Shown: in pieces, positions 1 through 10,235 of the stretch
Numbering within the stretch: the stretch's first letter is position 1
Layout of the letters: each line of letters opens with the position of its first letter
NCBI GenBank assembly: GCA_009733575.1
Contig: ML769779.1
Span: forward strand, 1 to 56,852
Origin: Gymnopus androsaceus JB14
Lineage: Eukaryota; Basidiomycota; Agaricomycetes; Agaricales; Omphalotaceae
Length of the DNA stretch: 56,852 bases
Direction of reading: 5' to 3'
Notes under the pieces: model-generated
Databases searched by the model: none
What the model saw: the letters and a program-made list of their open reading frames with translations, nothing else
Told to the model about the DNA's origin: nothing
Made by a program: the position numbers and the translations under genes

Positions 1-199
1 TCTTCTTTGTTGTCCTCGTTGTCTTCAAAGATCACTGTCTTTTGATTTTCTTTTCCCTTCAAGCTGTTAGCATGATACCTTGCTAGTTGTGAGGTTATAT
101 CTAGCGTGGCATTGGTTTGGAGTATGCGAAGAGCATCAGCAGTTTCGCAAAAGCATGAATGCTATGGGGTGTATGGGTGGTATAGAACTTATACATCCA

Positions 200-460
200 C
201 ATCAGCAAAACCCGGGTGGTACCGTGGTCTCCAGAGAGCTCCAGAGCTGCCAAAGCTTCTGGAGCACCTGGAGCAAGGTTACCTATTCCAGAGAGCTCTG
301 GAGAGCTTCTAAAGCAAAGACCAGCACTCAATCAATCTTACGCTTGGTTAGAATGAGCTCCAGGGAGCTCCAGAGACCTTATTCCACTATTGATTGTATA
401 ACCTGAAGGACCTCCAGAGCTCTCCAGAGAGCTCTGGAGAGCTCCAAAGCGCATTGATCC
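200..460. mobile_element. half copy of a CATCAG-terminus hairpin element (copy F)
   Basis: The left end reads CATCAGCAAAACCCGGG, the same terminus as the complete hairpin elements elsewhere in this window. The interior is built from overlapping palindromic words such as CCAGAGAGCTC and GAGCTCTGGAG up to about 460. No matching right terminus (TTTTGCTGATG) is visible downstream, so this copy seems truncated and its right boundary is only where the GC-rich repeat stops. No target duplication can be assigned. Confidence 0.5.
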
Positions 461-534
461 CAATTATATAACTCAATTAGCTCATTACGGCAAATCACAT
501 ACTACCATTTTTGGTTTCTATGGACATAAGCAAA

Positions 535-705
535 CACACTGACACCTGCCACCAACACCCACCACTGACACCCACCACCAACACCTGCTACTGACACTCA
601 CCACCCACCACACAACACCGCCATCCACTGACCACTAACCACCACCAACATTCAATACCCGCCACACGACACCAACATCCACTGACCGCCACCAACACTG
701 AGACC
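535..705. repeat. degenerate ACC/CAC-rich minisatellite
   Basis: The stretch is made of loosely repeated words such as CACCACCAACACC and ACTGACACC with very little G on this strand. It has no conserved reading frame. The units are too variable to define a period; it looks like a decaying simple-sequence tract. Confidence 0.7.
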
Positions 706-769
706 CAACATATGATACACAACTAATAACACAACTAATAACACAATGCAGCAGCCCAAACAGGTGTTG

Positions 770-1112
770 AACCTGACACTCTGCAGGGTTGAATAAATGG
801 AGGCTGGAATTATTTTAGGAAAATATTTTGTAAATAATAAAGTTTTCCGCCACAAATTTCCATTGAAAAACTATGAAAATGCCACCTGAAAAATAAATAG
901 AAAAAGACCATCTTTTCCATGGTCTTTTCCATGTGTAAAAGGTCTTGTAAGCTTTGTTCTTTCCCGATTGGAATCTTTGTTTTATTCCGCCATCAACATG
1001 TGGTACCCAGTTACTGCCAGTTACTGCCCTGCACCAATGGCACCAGATATTAGCCACAGGAAGAGCTTTGTCATCATTATGAGTGCTTAACTTCTTCTCA
1101 GCATGCTTGGGG
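770..1112 (+). repeat. left arm of a large inverted repeat
   Basis: This arm matches the reverse complement of about 2902-3236. Shared words include TTTGTTTTATTCC, CAGTTACTGCCAGTTACTGCCC, GCTTTGTCATCATT and AAAGACCATCTTTTC. By eye identity is roughly 75-85 percent with small indels. The arms face each other across about 1.8 kb that holds a decayed reading frame. Two opposite insertions of one repeat, or very long terminal inverted repeats of a 2.5-kb element, both fit. Confidence 0.7.
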
Positions 1113-1522
1113 CCTAGTTCTGGGGCAGCACAGTGGCAGTATTTAATATTTATGCTCTTTAATGTGTGCAAAAAAATAGATTACAATATTCTATTCAAGT
1201 CTGTGTCTTTCCAAAGTGCCATGTAGCTTTGAGTAGTGCACTTTTATACATTTTTCTAGTACAGACACAAACCCCAATCCGAAACAATGTAGAAAAATCG
1301 CTGTATTTTAGGCTGTAGTTAAACTTTTTCCTTGAAATTTTTTGCGCTCGGGATCAATAATATCGAAGTATTGTGTTCCGATTTTTTGAGATTTTTTGAA
1401 GAATTCCTTCGTTGTACAGATATAAGTTTGTGTGATGGCTGGATATAAGCCAGAAAACCACAATCCAAAAAATCACGTGTTTTGAACGTTTATTGCTTTT
1501 CTCTTCGCACTCTGGACGTTTT

Positions 1523-2310
1523 ATGCCTCCCAATATTAACTGTGGTGGTTGCCCTCGAGGAGCAAAGCAACAGCGGAAGCTACATGCGGAAATTGAGCAA
1601 GGGAACACATTTGAATGCGCAATTCAGGACAAACATGGCAAGGCTGCAGTGTGGGTCAAGGCCAGGGCTCTACCCGCATTCACAAATCTTCAAGTGACAA
1701 TTCTGATGGTGCGGATGGAGCTGGGGATCTCTCCCATGAGCTCATAGATTCATTCAACGGTGAAGTTCCTTCCATTGTGGATGATGAGGATATGGAATCT
1801 GCATCAGCAAAAACTGTTTTGGGCCCAGGAGGATCTAAGGTCACCTAGTCCTCTTAGGCAACCTGAGGCATCCTAGTTGGCCTAGGAAAAAGGGTAAAAC
1901 TTTGGACACCTCAGGTATCCTAGTCATCCTAGGTGTCCTGGGAGATCCTGGGATGTCCTGTGGCATCCTGTGGCATCCTGGGATGGAACTTTTATCCTAG
2001 GATGCCTCAGGATGCCCCAGGATACCCCAGGATGCCCCAGGACACCCCAGGATGCCCCAGGACATCCCAGGATCTCCCAGGACACCTAGGCTGACTAGGA
2101 TACCTGAGGTGTCCAAAGTTTTACCCTTTTTCCTAGGCCAACTAGGATGCCTCAGGTTGCCTAAGAGGACTAAGTGACCTTAGATCCTCCTAGGCCCAAA
2201 ACAGTTTTTTCTGATGTGAGGAGGAGGAGATGATGCACAAAGTTGGCTCAAAACATTGTTCGGTGACTCCAGCTTACAATACGCGCTCACAAAAGCGTCT
2301 TAGGGCATAG
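1523..2310 (+). pseudogene. decayed acidic reading frame, interrupted by hairpin element A
   Basis: The family is not recognised. An ATG at 1523 opens a frame starting MPPNINCGGCPRGAK. A second frame, one base off, carries a Ser/Asp/Gly-rich and then acidic stretch ending VDDEDMES at 1800. The hairpin element at 1802-2216 sits exactly there. If that element and one copy of the flanking TG are left out, the acidic frame continues in phase through EEEEMMHKVGSK to YNTRSQKRLRA and a TAG near 2310. The frame change near 1690 shows the gene was already damaged or that an exon junction is missed. It lies between the two inverted-repeat arms, so it may be cargo or a transposase N-terminus. Confidence 0.45.
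1802..2216. mobile_element. complete CATCAG hairpin element, copy A (415 bp)
   Basis: The left end CATCAGCAAAAACTG faces the right end CAGTTTTTTCTGATG. The arms are near-perfect inverted repeats about 190 bp long, centred near 1990, rich in CCTAGG and CCAGGATGCC words. The flanking dinucleotide is TG on both sides (1800-1801 and 2217-2218), a direct repeat that is not an extension of the palindrome. It shares its whole length with copy B at 4462-4847. There is no coding capacity, so it must be mobilised in trans if it is a transposon. Confidence 0.8.
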
Positions 2311-2901
2311 GGAGCATGTCTTTATCTATTATGCGACTCTCTAATCCATACAGAATCTCTTTTTTTCGGAAATTTAGGCTATTTTCGTTGTATTTATTTA
2401 TTTTGGTAGATTTATGTAGCATAATGATTCCGTATTGTAGATATTCAAAAAGTACACATTGACTATGTCCTGTAAAAAAAAACCGGGTACCAGAAGCTAC
2501 TTTGAGCGTGTCGAAAGTTGAATTTTTCGGATCACCGTCATTTTTCGGATCGGGGTTCGCGTCTGTATAATTAAGTGAAATTCCCCTTTGGAAAGGGAAA
2601 CAGGGGATGAATAGCATGTTCTCATGGTAATCATTCAGTTGAAATGGCTCTCAGAATCTCAGGGCTCTATACCTAAGGTTTACTCAAGGTAGAAGAATAA
2701 GTATATGGTCCATATCAGCTTGAATGTACCATATCTGAGGCTAGGGTACAGTTTTGGCAACCCATTAGCAACTTTAATTTGGCTTGGGCAAGCTGATTTT
2801 GAGTGCTTACAACTGTCACAGGCGATATGTGATACTTATAAAATGGCTCTCTGAGAACCAGGGATCTTTTTTTAAGATAAACAAGGGAGAATGTCATTTA
2901 T
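2311..2901. other. stretch with no supported gene
   Basis: The sequence is AT-rich with only short open frames on both strands and no recognisable protein motif. It separates the acidic pseudogene from the right inverted-repeat arm. Confidence 0.5.
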
Positions 2902-3236
2902 CTGCTTCTGAGTGCATTGAGAAGATGAAGTTACACACTCTAAATGATGACAAAGCTCGTCCTGTCGCTCTGCTGACTAATATCTGATACCATCAGTTCA
3001 GGGCAGTAACTGGCAGTAACTGAGTACCATGTGTTGATCATGGAATAAAACAAAGATTTCAATTGGGAAACATGGAAAAGACCATTGAAAAGATGGTCTT
3101 TTTTAAATTATTTTTCAGGCGGGATTTTCATTCTTTTTCAATGGAAATTTGCAGTGGAATATTTTATTATTTACAGACTATTTTCCCAAGATAATTCTAG
3201 TTTCAATTTACTCAATCCTGTGGAGTGTGAGGCTAG
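2902..3236 (-). repeat. right arm of a large inverted repeat
   Basis: This is the reverse-complement partner of 770-1112. An open frame of 127 codons runs through the arm and beyond (3085-3468), but it matches no family I know and its first third is repeat sequence. It is therefore not called as a gene. Outward similarity between the arms fades at about CCTGACACTC (left) and GAGTGTGAGG (right); no target duplication is evident. Confidence 0.7.
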
Positions 3237-4340
3237 AGACAAGATAAATGGTGTCCTCTATGTACATTCAACAGACAACTTGAGCATGAAAACAGGATCT
3301 GTCAGAAATAAAAGCAGTGAATATGCAGAAAACAGAGATAATGGACAACAACAAACAACAAGTAGCTTTCAATCTAGGATGACAGTCACTGATCCAGAAC
3401 CTGCAATCTCATCTGAGTCATCTGGTGGCAGTCCTGCTTCTTGCCTATATGGAATAGATCCTGAATAATAGCTCTGAACATAAATATATTACTGACCATC
3501 CTTGACAAGCCCAGGCAGTGGTTTTGGTTCTGAGCTTATGCCCATGGTACATGTCATTGAGAGTGGTCTCTACCCCATCGGTGGAGGTAGTATAAAAGGC
3601 TCAACCACTTGCTACATGAAATTCTTTCCCATTTTGAGAAGGACCATCCTCATATTGTTCAATACATTGCCTGATCCATGAAGACAAAAAACGGTAATGA
3701 GTGAGTGAAGAATCATCTATGAATAACTTTCTGAAAACTCAATGACTGTGGCCACAAAGAGGATACAGAAGCAAACCTGGAAGCGAAACAGACCCAGAAG
3801 TGAAACATGTGATATTTTGCTTGCAGAGCACCACTTGACCCCGGAATTTTTTTGTAACAAGCATTTGAGTGTCCCCTGACTCAGATATATCATACCTGAA
3901 CCGAAAAAATCTACATAATATGTTGTTAAAAAAATAAATATGGCTCTATAGGCCAAAAACCATTTTTTTTAGTTAAGATGGGCCTGTTACAGTGAAAAAC
4001 CCAGTTATATGCACTTGAATATGCTCAAAAATTATGATAAATATATGAGAGTAGGCTCCCATAAAAGGAACAGCAGGTTTTCTATATTGCATAGCCTCAG
4101 ACCATATGTTTCAGATGGGGGGTTTTTAGTGCTTTTTGAGAAAGGGGCAGAAATTTCTTTACAGACATGCTGGACACCATCTAAAAAATCTTGAAAATTC
4201 AGAGTCTGTTTCTCTGACATATATTCAACTGTGAATGTAAAAAGAATCAAGAAAATTCTTCAATATTTGGATTCTGTGTGTGTCTATTTTTTAATTTTGT
4301 TTCGGATCAGGGTTTGCTTCTGTAACTCCCAAAGGTAATT
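3237..4340. other. AT-rich stretch without a supported gene
   Basis: Only short open frames are present. A frame at 3237-3468 (Ser/Gln-rich, ending at TAA near 3468) and one at 4032-4250 on the minus strand match nothing recognised. The region seems to be decayed repeat sequence. Confidence 0.4.
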
Positions 4341-4344
4341 TCTT

Positions 4345-6842
4345 CTTGAATAAATCAGGGAACTTTCTTGCAAGAGAAGTCAAGGAACTATAAAAGAAGA
4401 CCTTGTATAACATGCTGAAGACAAGGATGATCAAAGTTGTTTGTTTTGCCCTGATAGAATACATCAGAAAAAACTGTTTTGGGCCCAGGAGGATCTAAGG
4501 TCACCTAGTCCTCTTAGGCAACCTGAGGCATCCTAGTTGGCCCAGGAAAAAGGGCAAAACTTTGGGCACCTCAGGTATCCTAGTCATCCTAGGTGTCCTG
4601 GGATATCCTGGGGCATCCTGAGGCATCATGGGATAGAACTTTTATCCTAGGATGCCTCAGGATACCCCAGGACACCCTCAGGATGCCCCAGGACATCCCA
4701 GGATATCCCAGGACAACTAGGATGACTAGGATACCTGAGGTGTCCAAAGTTCTACCCTTGCTTCTGGGCCAACTAGGATGCCTCAGGTTGCCTAAGAGGA
4801 CTAGGTGACCTTAGATCCTCCCGGGCCCAAAACAGTTTTTGCTGATGTAACTAGCTTAGTAAAGCTGACCTAATCACCAAGTCCATTTTGCAGATAAACT
4901 CCACTGCCAATCAACTCTTGAACATAGTTTTTCACCATGTCAGTGTTGTTCTGGGAGTTATGCCCAGTTGTAGGATGAGTTGACATAGGTAAAGGCAGTT
5001 TGTAGTGCAGGTCAACCAAAGGTTGTGCTGCTGCCTTGAGACTGCTTCTAAACAACCATTGAGAGCTGTACAGCTATTGTACCACCTTATTAGCAAGAAT
5101 TATCTCCAAAGAAAACAATGTACATATTTGAAAATATCTCCCTTATGTTCATCAAGAAATCCTGGATATACAATGATAAACAGAAACAAGTTATTGTAAA
5201 AACTAACCTTCTTCAACATTTATATCCTGATTTGAAGCCTTGTTAATAGCATTCTGGAGACTTCTCTCAAAGACCTCAGTGTCTCCCCTCTCTTCCAGAA
5301 ATGGATTGTGCAAAGACACATGGAGCTGTACATATGCTTGCACTCTTTGGATGATTTCCTTGACATTTTTAGGGTAGAAGCTCAGATGAGTTGGACCAGT
5401 CACTTTCTTAACCTTGTCCTTTTTAACAGTTTCTTGGATCTCAGACTGTTAGAATATATACTATAGTCTATTATAAGAAAAATCAAGTACTCTGTTTGCT
5501 TTCCTTGTTCAGTCCTATCAAGCAGAAGCAAGTCATAATGCACAACAGAGCTCAATATGATTGCGAAACATACTACTTGTGCTTGGTGTTCTAGAAATAG
5601 GCCTTGAAGGCGCTTGGGAGTCTTGACCATTAAAAGAGAGTCCTATGAAAAAACAAGTGCAGGTCCAAGCAGAATAGAAGAAAGCAGTGACAAACCTCCT
5701 CTGGATGGAGCATGAGAAGGTAGTGATGATCCTCCTTTAAATGGAGTACAAGAAGGTGGCCTGGTACTGCTTTGGCTCTGGTTCTGGAAAGTTGGCCTCA
5801 ATTGCAGTACAATCCTAGAATACCCTGAGATATAGGCTCATTAATATGTGGCTCAAAAAAACAAAACATCAACTTACATTTGCAAACATCTCCTAAAGGT
5901 CCAAGAGCAGATGCAGTGGGCATGCATCCACTTCATCCTGATTATCATGCTTGCCAATATCAGGTCCACTCTGAGAAGCAAAAGACTTAAGGACATCAGG
6001 ATCTGGAGGAACTGGAAATTGGTTTCTGTCATAATGTTTTGTCAAAACATTTTGTGTGTAGAGTTTCACAAAATCAGTGGCCAAACTCAAGAATGATTGA
6101 ATGAAGATGATACCTGATGTTGAGAGGAGTTGCCTTGGGGAGAAAAGTCACCTTGAGAGGTAAGATCTGGCTCAAATCTTTGGCCATGGGGACTGTTCAC
6201 TAAATGGATGATAGACTAAGCATCACATGCAAGTTGGACAGGAAATTTACCTGTTGTTCCCCAATAGCTGGGATTACTAAATTGCTGATTTGGGTTGTAA
6301 TTGTATGAAGAATTCATTCCCATCCCAAACAGTGGTACATTAGCATTCACAGCATTAGTGTAGAAGCCATCAGGATTATTGAAACCAGGAGCACTGGAAT
6401 TGTCAAGACCACCAGAAAGGTCAAAACCAGGAGAGTTGAAACCAAGAGGGTTATTAAGACCGCAAGAGTTATTAAGACCACCAGAAGCATCAAAACTGCG
6501 AGAGTCATCAAGAGCACCAGAGTTGTCAGAAACACTGGAACTGCCAAAATGCCCTGGGTTGGCAACACAACCTGTAAAAAAAGTGTTGTTCTGTGGAAAG
6601 CTATTATCACCCCCTGAGTGGCAAAAGTGAGCTACTAAATTTGTTTTAAAAGATGATTCTACTGTGATTTCTACCCAAAGTATTGGAAGGAAGTTGATAG
6701 TGGTTGCCATCAGAAATCTGAGCTTGAGGATTGCTGGAAGGCAAAAAGGAATTGTAGGACTGCAAAGATTGCTGTGATGATGAGTTAGATTTGTGCTAGG
6801 TATGAAAACCAACCAAACAACAATCACCCCAATCAGATTCAA
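4345..6842 (-). pseudogene. DUF6532-type protein gene, decayed and carrying a hairpin insertion
   Basis: Read on the minus strand, an Asn/Gly/Ser-rich exon (about 6780-6230; e.g. GMGMNSSYNYNPNQQ) is followed by small exons and then THLSFYPKNVKEIIQRV (about 5400-5350). Next come the motifs FRSSLKAAAQPLVDLHYK and NYVQELIGSGVYLQNGL (about 5055-4875). That order resembles the DUF6532 family common in Agaricomycetes, where the core ends with an NNFxHP motif. Here NNFDHPCLQHVIQ is found at about 4442-4402, on the far side of the element at 4462-4847, so the element splits the gene. Stop codons follow this motif and some junctions do not splice in phase, hence pseudogene. The 5' end abuts the repeat that starts at 6778 and may be truncated by it. 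The function of the family is unknown. Confidence 0.5.
4462..4847. mobile_element. complete CATCAG hairpin element, copy B (386 bp)
   Basis: The ends are CATCAGAAAAAACTG and CAGTTTTTGCTGATG, with arms of about 185 bp around a centre near 4650. It is flanked by TA at 4460-4461 and 4848-4849. It is homologous to copy A over its full length, differing mainly in short indels in the centre. It lies between the last two recognisable motifs of the DUF6532-type gene, possibly within an intron: a GTGATTAGG donor-like sequence and a TTACTAAG branch-like sequence flank it. Confidence 0.8.
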
Positions 6843-7603
6843 TCCGAAAGGTTTAATTTAATGCAAGGAAGGAGGTTGTCAAAGGTTCCCTCAACTACTA
6901 TTTGATTTGTAGAGAAAAGCACTCAACAGTGGCACAGGCAGTGCAAATGAACAAGGTTTGTATTGGAGGAAGGTTGTGAAAAGCCAACTAATGTACAACA
7001 ATGTGCTGAACTAATTGAGGGGGAAAGCAAACACCAAAGCACGGGTCAAGTATGCTGACTCAACAAATGACTTTGCATATCTGTAACGGCTATAGATTCA
7101 CTGGCAGCTTAACTGTCATTCCAGTGCTTATGTAACCTTAGTTCTTCTTCTTCCTGCCGCATACGTTGCTCTACTCAATAGATTGGGTTGTGTTGACGTT
7201 TGGTGGGATTTGAAGGCTCTTAGCTGGTATCCAGGTTCTGCTATATCTCTGTCTGCATACCAGCCTCTCCCGCCTCTTAGCCTCACAGCCAGGAGGCCTT
7301 ACAATATATGCACAAACACCAAGGCATGGGTCAAGTATACCAGCTCAACAAACAACTTCACATATCCGAGGTGAAACACTCAAGCATGGGTCAAGTATGC
7401 CAACTCAACAAACAACTTAGTGTGAATTGGGAGCCTTTATGTTGCCGCACAATGATACTCCAACTCTCAAGGAATTCTGCGAGTTACCTAAAAAGCTTGT
7501 ACAACTGCCACACACATCACTTGAGTAGGCATTTTTAACACACTAAGTGAAGAGTGGGCAAGAGGTAAAATCTGTTGGTAAAGCTAGGTAACACTCCGAG
7601 AAT
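6778..7603 (+). repeat. dispersed repeat, copy 1 (split by a solo LTR)
   Basis: The sequence from TGATGAGTTAGATTTGTGC to GGTAACACTCCGAGAA recurs at 23438-23977 in the same orientation, at about 90 percent identity by eye. It contains short tandem units of about 54-59 bp built around GGGTCAAGTATGCC. A 222-bp insert at 7082-7303 interrupts it. The family is unknown; an LTR or part of a larger retroelement is possible, but no TG...CA ends were established. Confidence 0.65.
7082..7303 (+). mobile_element. probable solo LTR nested in the dispersed repeat
   Basis: The 222-bp insert starts TGTAACGGCTATAG and ends AGGAGGCCTTACA, giving the 5-bp terminal inverted repeat TGTAA/TTACA typical of LTRs. 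The flanks are ATATC (7077-7081) and ATATA (7304-7308), a 5-bp target duplication with one mismatch. The insert is missing from the second copy of the host repeat, which supports insertion. No internal retroelement genes accompany it. Confidence 0.55.
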
Positions 7604-8005
7604 GAAAGTAATAGAGTAAAGTAAAGTAAAGTAAGTACTATCTTATACCCTCTGCAAACTTTAGTTCAAAGTAAGATACCAAATCAGCTGTATAAGTAAT
7701 AAAGTAAAGTAGGTAGCACAGAAGAAAGCCATGAGCAAGGCATAAGTTTTTAAAGACAATACTAAGCAGAGAGTATATGACTCCTACTGAATTGTAGTGG
7801 TAGTAAAGTGAGAGTAGAAAGGATGAGAAGAGCTGAAGAGGTGGCCCTCCTGGCTCCAACCTTCTCCTTTACATTACTTCAACAGTCAACTTCCTTGCTT
7901 CATTACATTACTTCAGAAATGCTTATGTTCCTTGAGTATTTTTCAAGTAAGTATTTCTTTTAGGAAACAATTACAGTTGTTCATGTTATAGTGTTAATTT
8001 ATATA

Positions 8006-8182
8006 CATCAGCAAAATCTGTGAGATGCCATAGCAAGGTCCCCCTCTGTCCAGTTCTGTGCAGAGCTGTACAGCAGCTGATCTATATCACTTCCCATCAC
8101 TTCCCATCAGCTGCTGTGCAGCTCTGCACAGAACTGGACAGAGGGGGGACCTTGCTATGGCATCTCACAGGTTTTGCTGATG
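8006..8182. mobile_element. complete CATCAG hairpin element, copy C (177 bp)
   Basis: The arms CATCAGCAAAATCTGTGAG and CTCACAGGTTTTGCTGATG continue as near-perfect inverted repeats for about 75 bp each. They pass through CCATAGCAAGGTCCCC to the centre near 8090, where CACTTCCCAT is repeated. TA flanks both sides (8004-8005, 8183-8184), here within longer TATATA runs. The interior word CCATAGCAAGGTCCCC is shared with half copy E at 49848, so C and E form a subfamily distinct from A and B. Confidence 0.8.
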
Positions 8183-8189
8183 TATATAT

Positions 8190-8227
8190 ACCTACTTACT
8201 TACTTACTGACTTAATTGCTTACTACC

Positions 8228-8272
<45 letters not shown>

Positions 8273-8273
8273 G
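8190..8273. repeat. (ACTT)n microsatellite
   Basis: Runs of CTTA/ACTT tetranucleotides fill most of this stretch, with an uninterrupted block at about 8228-8272. It directly follows hairpin copy C. It yields an artefactual Leu/Thr-rich open frame. Confidence 0.9.
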
Positions 8274-9239
8274 ATGATAGATACTTACTCAAGTAAAACA
8301 TGTTTCTTTCTTTTTTATCTACTATTTACTTGACACAGACCAAGAAATATGATTGCATTTTACTCAATTACTTAGGTAAAAAATACTTGGAGTTTACTTA
8401 AGTAATACTTAGGTGATAAGTGCTAGACAACTAATTTGTTGCTTTATGCAAGCTTAAGTATCACTTGAGTATTACTTAAGTATAAAACAACTTTCTTAAG
8501 AAAAGCTGCCATAAATTTACGGTTTTGCTGATATGAAAACTATTGTTTTGGATGGAAGCCAAAACAATCACCTTCAGCCAGGCTGAAAGGCTACTCAAAA
8601 ATGTATCTTTTGTAAGCTGGGTGAATTTTTCCATTTAAGCAGCCATTTCAGACTCAATTTCAGCATTGCTCTGAAATTCAGAGCAATGCTGAAATGACAT
8701 ACTTCATCTATGCAGCTGCCAAGTCACAGTGTAGCATACCATTCAAGTGCAGTGGAGGCTTAAGATTAGGGTTTAAAAGTGCAGTTTATATAACTGCTGA
8801 AAACCGGCAGCTGCACTGCACTGAACAGCGGTGCAGATAAAAAAAAACATTCCACCGGTGGAGTGGTTGAACTGCAGTGCAGTTTCCGGTTCTCCAAAAT
8901 CTGAAAATGCAAAGAACCGATGAAAACCGGTGCTGCATTGGTGTGATTTTCATTAGTAAGTATACTATAAATTTTGAACAGTGGAAAGTGTAGCTAAAGC
9001 ACTAATATACTTAGTCTGAACTCAATTAAATGATTTGATACCACTTTCAACAACTTATATAGGTGCTTAACAAAGATTGTGTTTCAAAAGGGGTTTTTGC
9101 AACTTACAAGCAAAAAGCCTGCTAAATAGAATTATCCACGAGAAGGCATAACATACATAGATACTACATACGAGCCTGAGAATACTATACATGGGTGCAA
9201 CTGGGCTTTCCATCTTGCCTGAAAGCTCCAAACTCATTC
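8274..9239. other. AT-rich non-coding stretch with a 17-bp-arm hairpin
   Basis: No coding frame is supported. A perfect inverted repeat with arms TTCAGCATTGCTCTGAA (8659-8675) and its complement (8677-8693) is separated by one base. Words such as ACTTAAGTA recur between 8370 and 8500. A lone TTTTGCTGAT at about 8523 resembles the right end of the CATCAG elements but has no partner. Confidence 0.5.
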
Positions 9240-9509
9240 TGTCCCATCAGTTCCATTGGTCAAAAGAAGCTGGAAAATGAGTTGATCTCCCTGGCATACA
9301 GCTGTCAAGGATTTACATAACAGCCCCCCAGGCATGCAGCTGGAGAGAATCTACATAATGACCTTCCTGAGCATTTGCATTGGTTGATGGTTTGATAGAA
9401 GCCGGATAATGACTTCATTTCCTGTGGAGAAAGCTGCCTGGATAGCATTTCCACTGGAGCGTCCCTGAGCATTCATATCAGCTCCATTGGTCAAAAGAAG
9501 CTGGACAAT
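9240..9509 (-). pseudogene. displaced 3' end of the ankyrin-repeat gene
   Basis: On the minus strand from 9509 the frame reads IVQLLLTNGADMNAQG, then AIQAAFSTGNEVIIRLL. This continues the ankyrin unit that is cut at 10236. After one more unit the reading slips by one base, and diverged ankyrin-like words persist to about 9240. The block became separated from the gene body by the 726-bp insertion at 9510-10235. The units here are more diverged than the upstream array, as is usual at array ends. Confidence 0.75.
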
Positions 9510-10235
9510 TAGAGATGGGCATGAATAGCAAATATTCATGAGTATTCATGAGTATTTAGCCATTCATTACTCGCAAATAATTGGTCATGAGTGACGAATA
9601 TATTCGTTACACAAGTACTTACTCGAGTATAAATAGCCTATTTGATGTCACAAATATTCGTGGTACTTTATTCATGAATATTCGCGAATATTTGCCGATA
9701 TCATGTGCTCGTTAGCACGAGCATGTGAGGTATTCATTACTTAAGCAAACATTCAATATATAACTTAATTCGGCTATGTTTGAATATGTATATAATGTTA
9801 TTGACATGTAACTGTAATAAAATCTGTGTGGCTTAGTGGTTATGGGCGCCAACTCTGGATTAAGGTCAGGCCTTCCCGTGATAGCTGACCAGCAGAGTTC
9901 AATTCTCAGTACTGCCGCAATTTTGTGTCATGTAATAGTACTCGGAAATGTATACAAACTGTATTTGTATTATTATTAAACACTAATATAGTACTTCAAC
10001 ATTATTACTTACATGTTCGAGCCTATATTTACTTTATTTGTAATGTTGTTAATTAATCACAAGTATACTCGAGTATTCACCCTAAAATACTCGTTATTCA
10101 CGAATATCTATTCGTGAATATATGTCTATACAAATATTTGAGTATATACTTGAGTATAAATAGTGGATTTGAGGTGACAAATATTTGTACCACGAATAAC
10201 AAATATACTCGAGTATGTATTCGTGCCCACCTCTA
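9510..10235. mobile_element. non-autonomous hAT-type element (726 bp) with perfect 8-bp TSD
   Basis: The left end TAGAGATGGGCATGAATA and the right end TATTCGTGCCCACCTCTA are 18-bp terminal inverted repeats with two mismatches. TGGACAAT occurs immediately on each side (9502-9509 and 10236-10243), a perfect 8-bp target duplication as expected of hAT transposition. Subterminal regions repeat palindromes such as ATTCGTGAATA and ACTCGAGTA, plausible transposase binding sites. There is no open frame for a transposase. The element interrupts the coding ankyrin array and gives that gene a spurious new C-terminus. Confidence 0.92.
9826..9920 (+). other. tRNA-like Pol III promoter segment inside the hAT element
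   Basis: TGGCTTAGTGG resembles a tRNA A box and GAGTTCAATTCTC resembles a B box about 50 bp downstream. However, the acceptor arms do not pair convincingly and no clear anticodon loop can be placed. It may be a decayed tRNA or SINE head captured by the element. Seen: the two boxes and their order. Inferred: origin. Confidence 0.35.

Noticed and set aside
3085..3468. 127-codon plus-strand frame
   Set aside because: Its first third lies in the inverted-repeat arm and the remainder matches no family; composition alone is not enough.
8020..8274. 84-codon plus-strand frame
   Set aside because: It is translated hairpin C followed by the (ACTT)n microsatellite.
8521..8534. Lone TTTTGCTGAT as the end of a further CATCAG element
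   Set aside because: It reads CTGATATG rather than CTGATG plus repeat, and no inverted partner or palindromic interior is adjacent.
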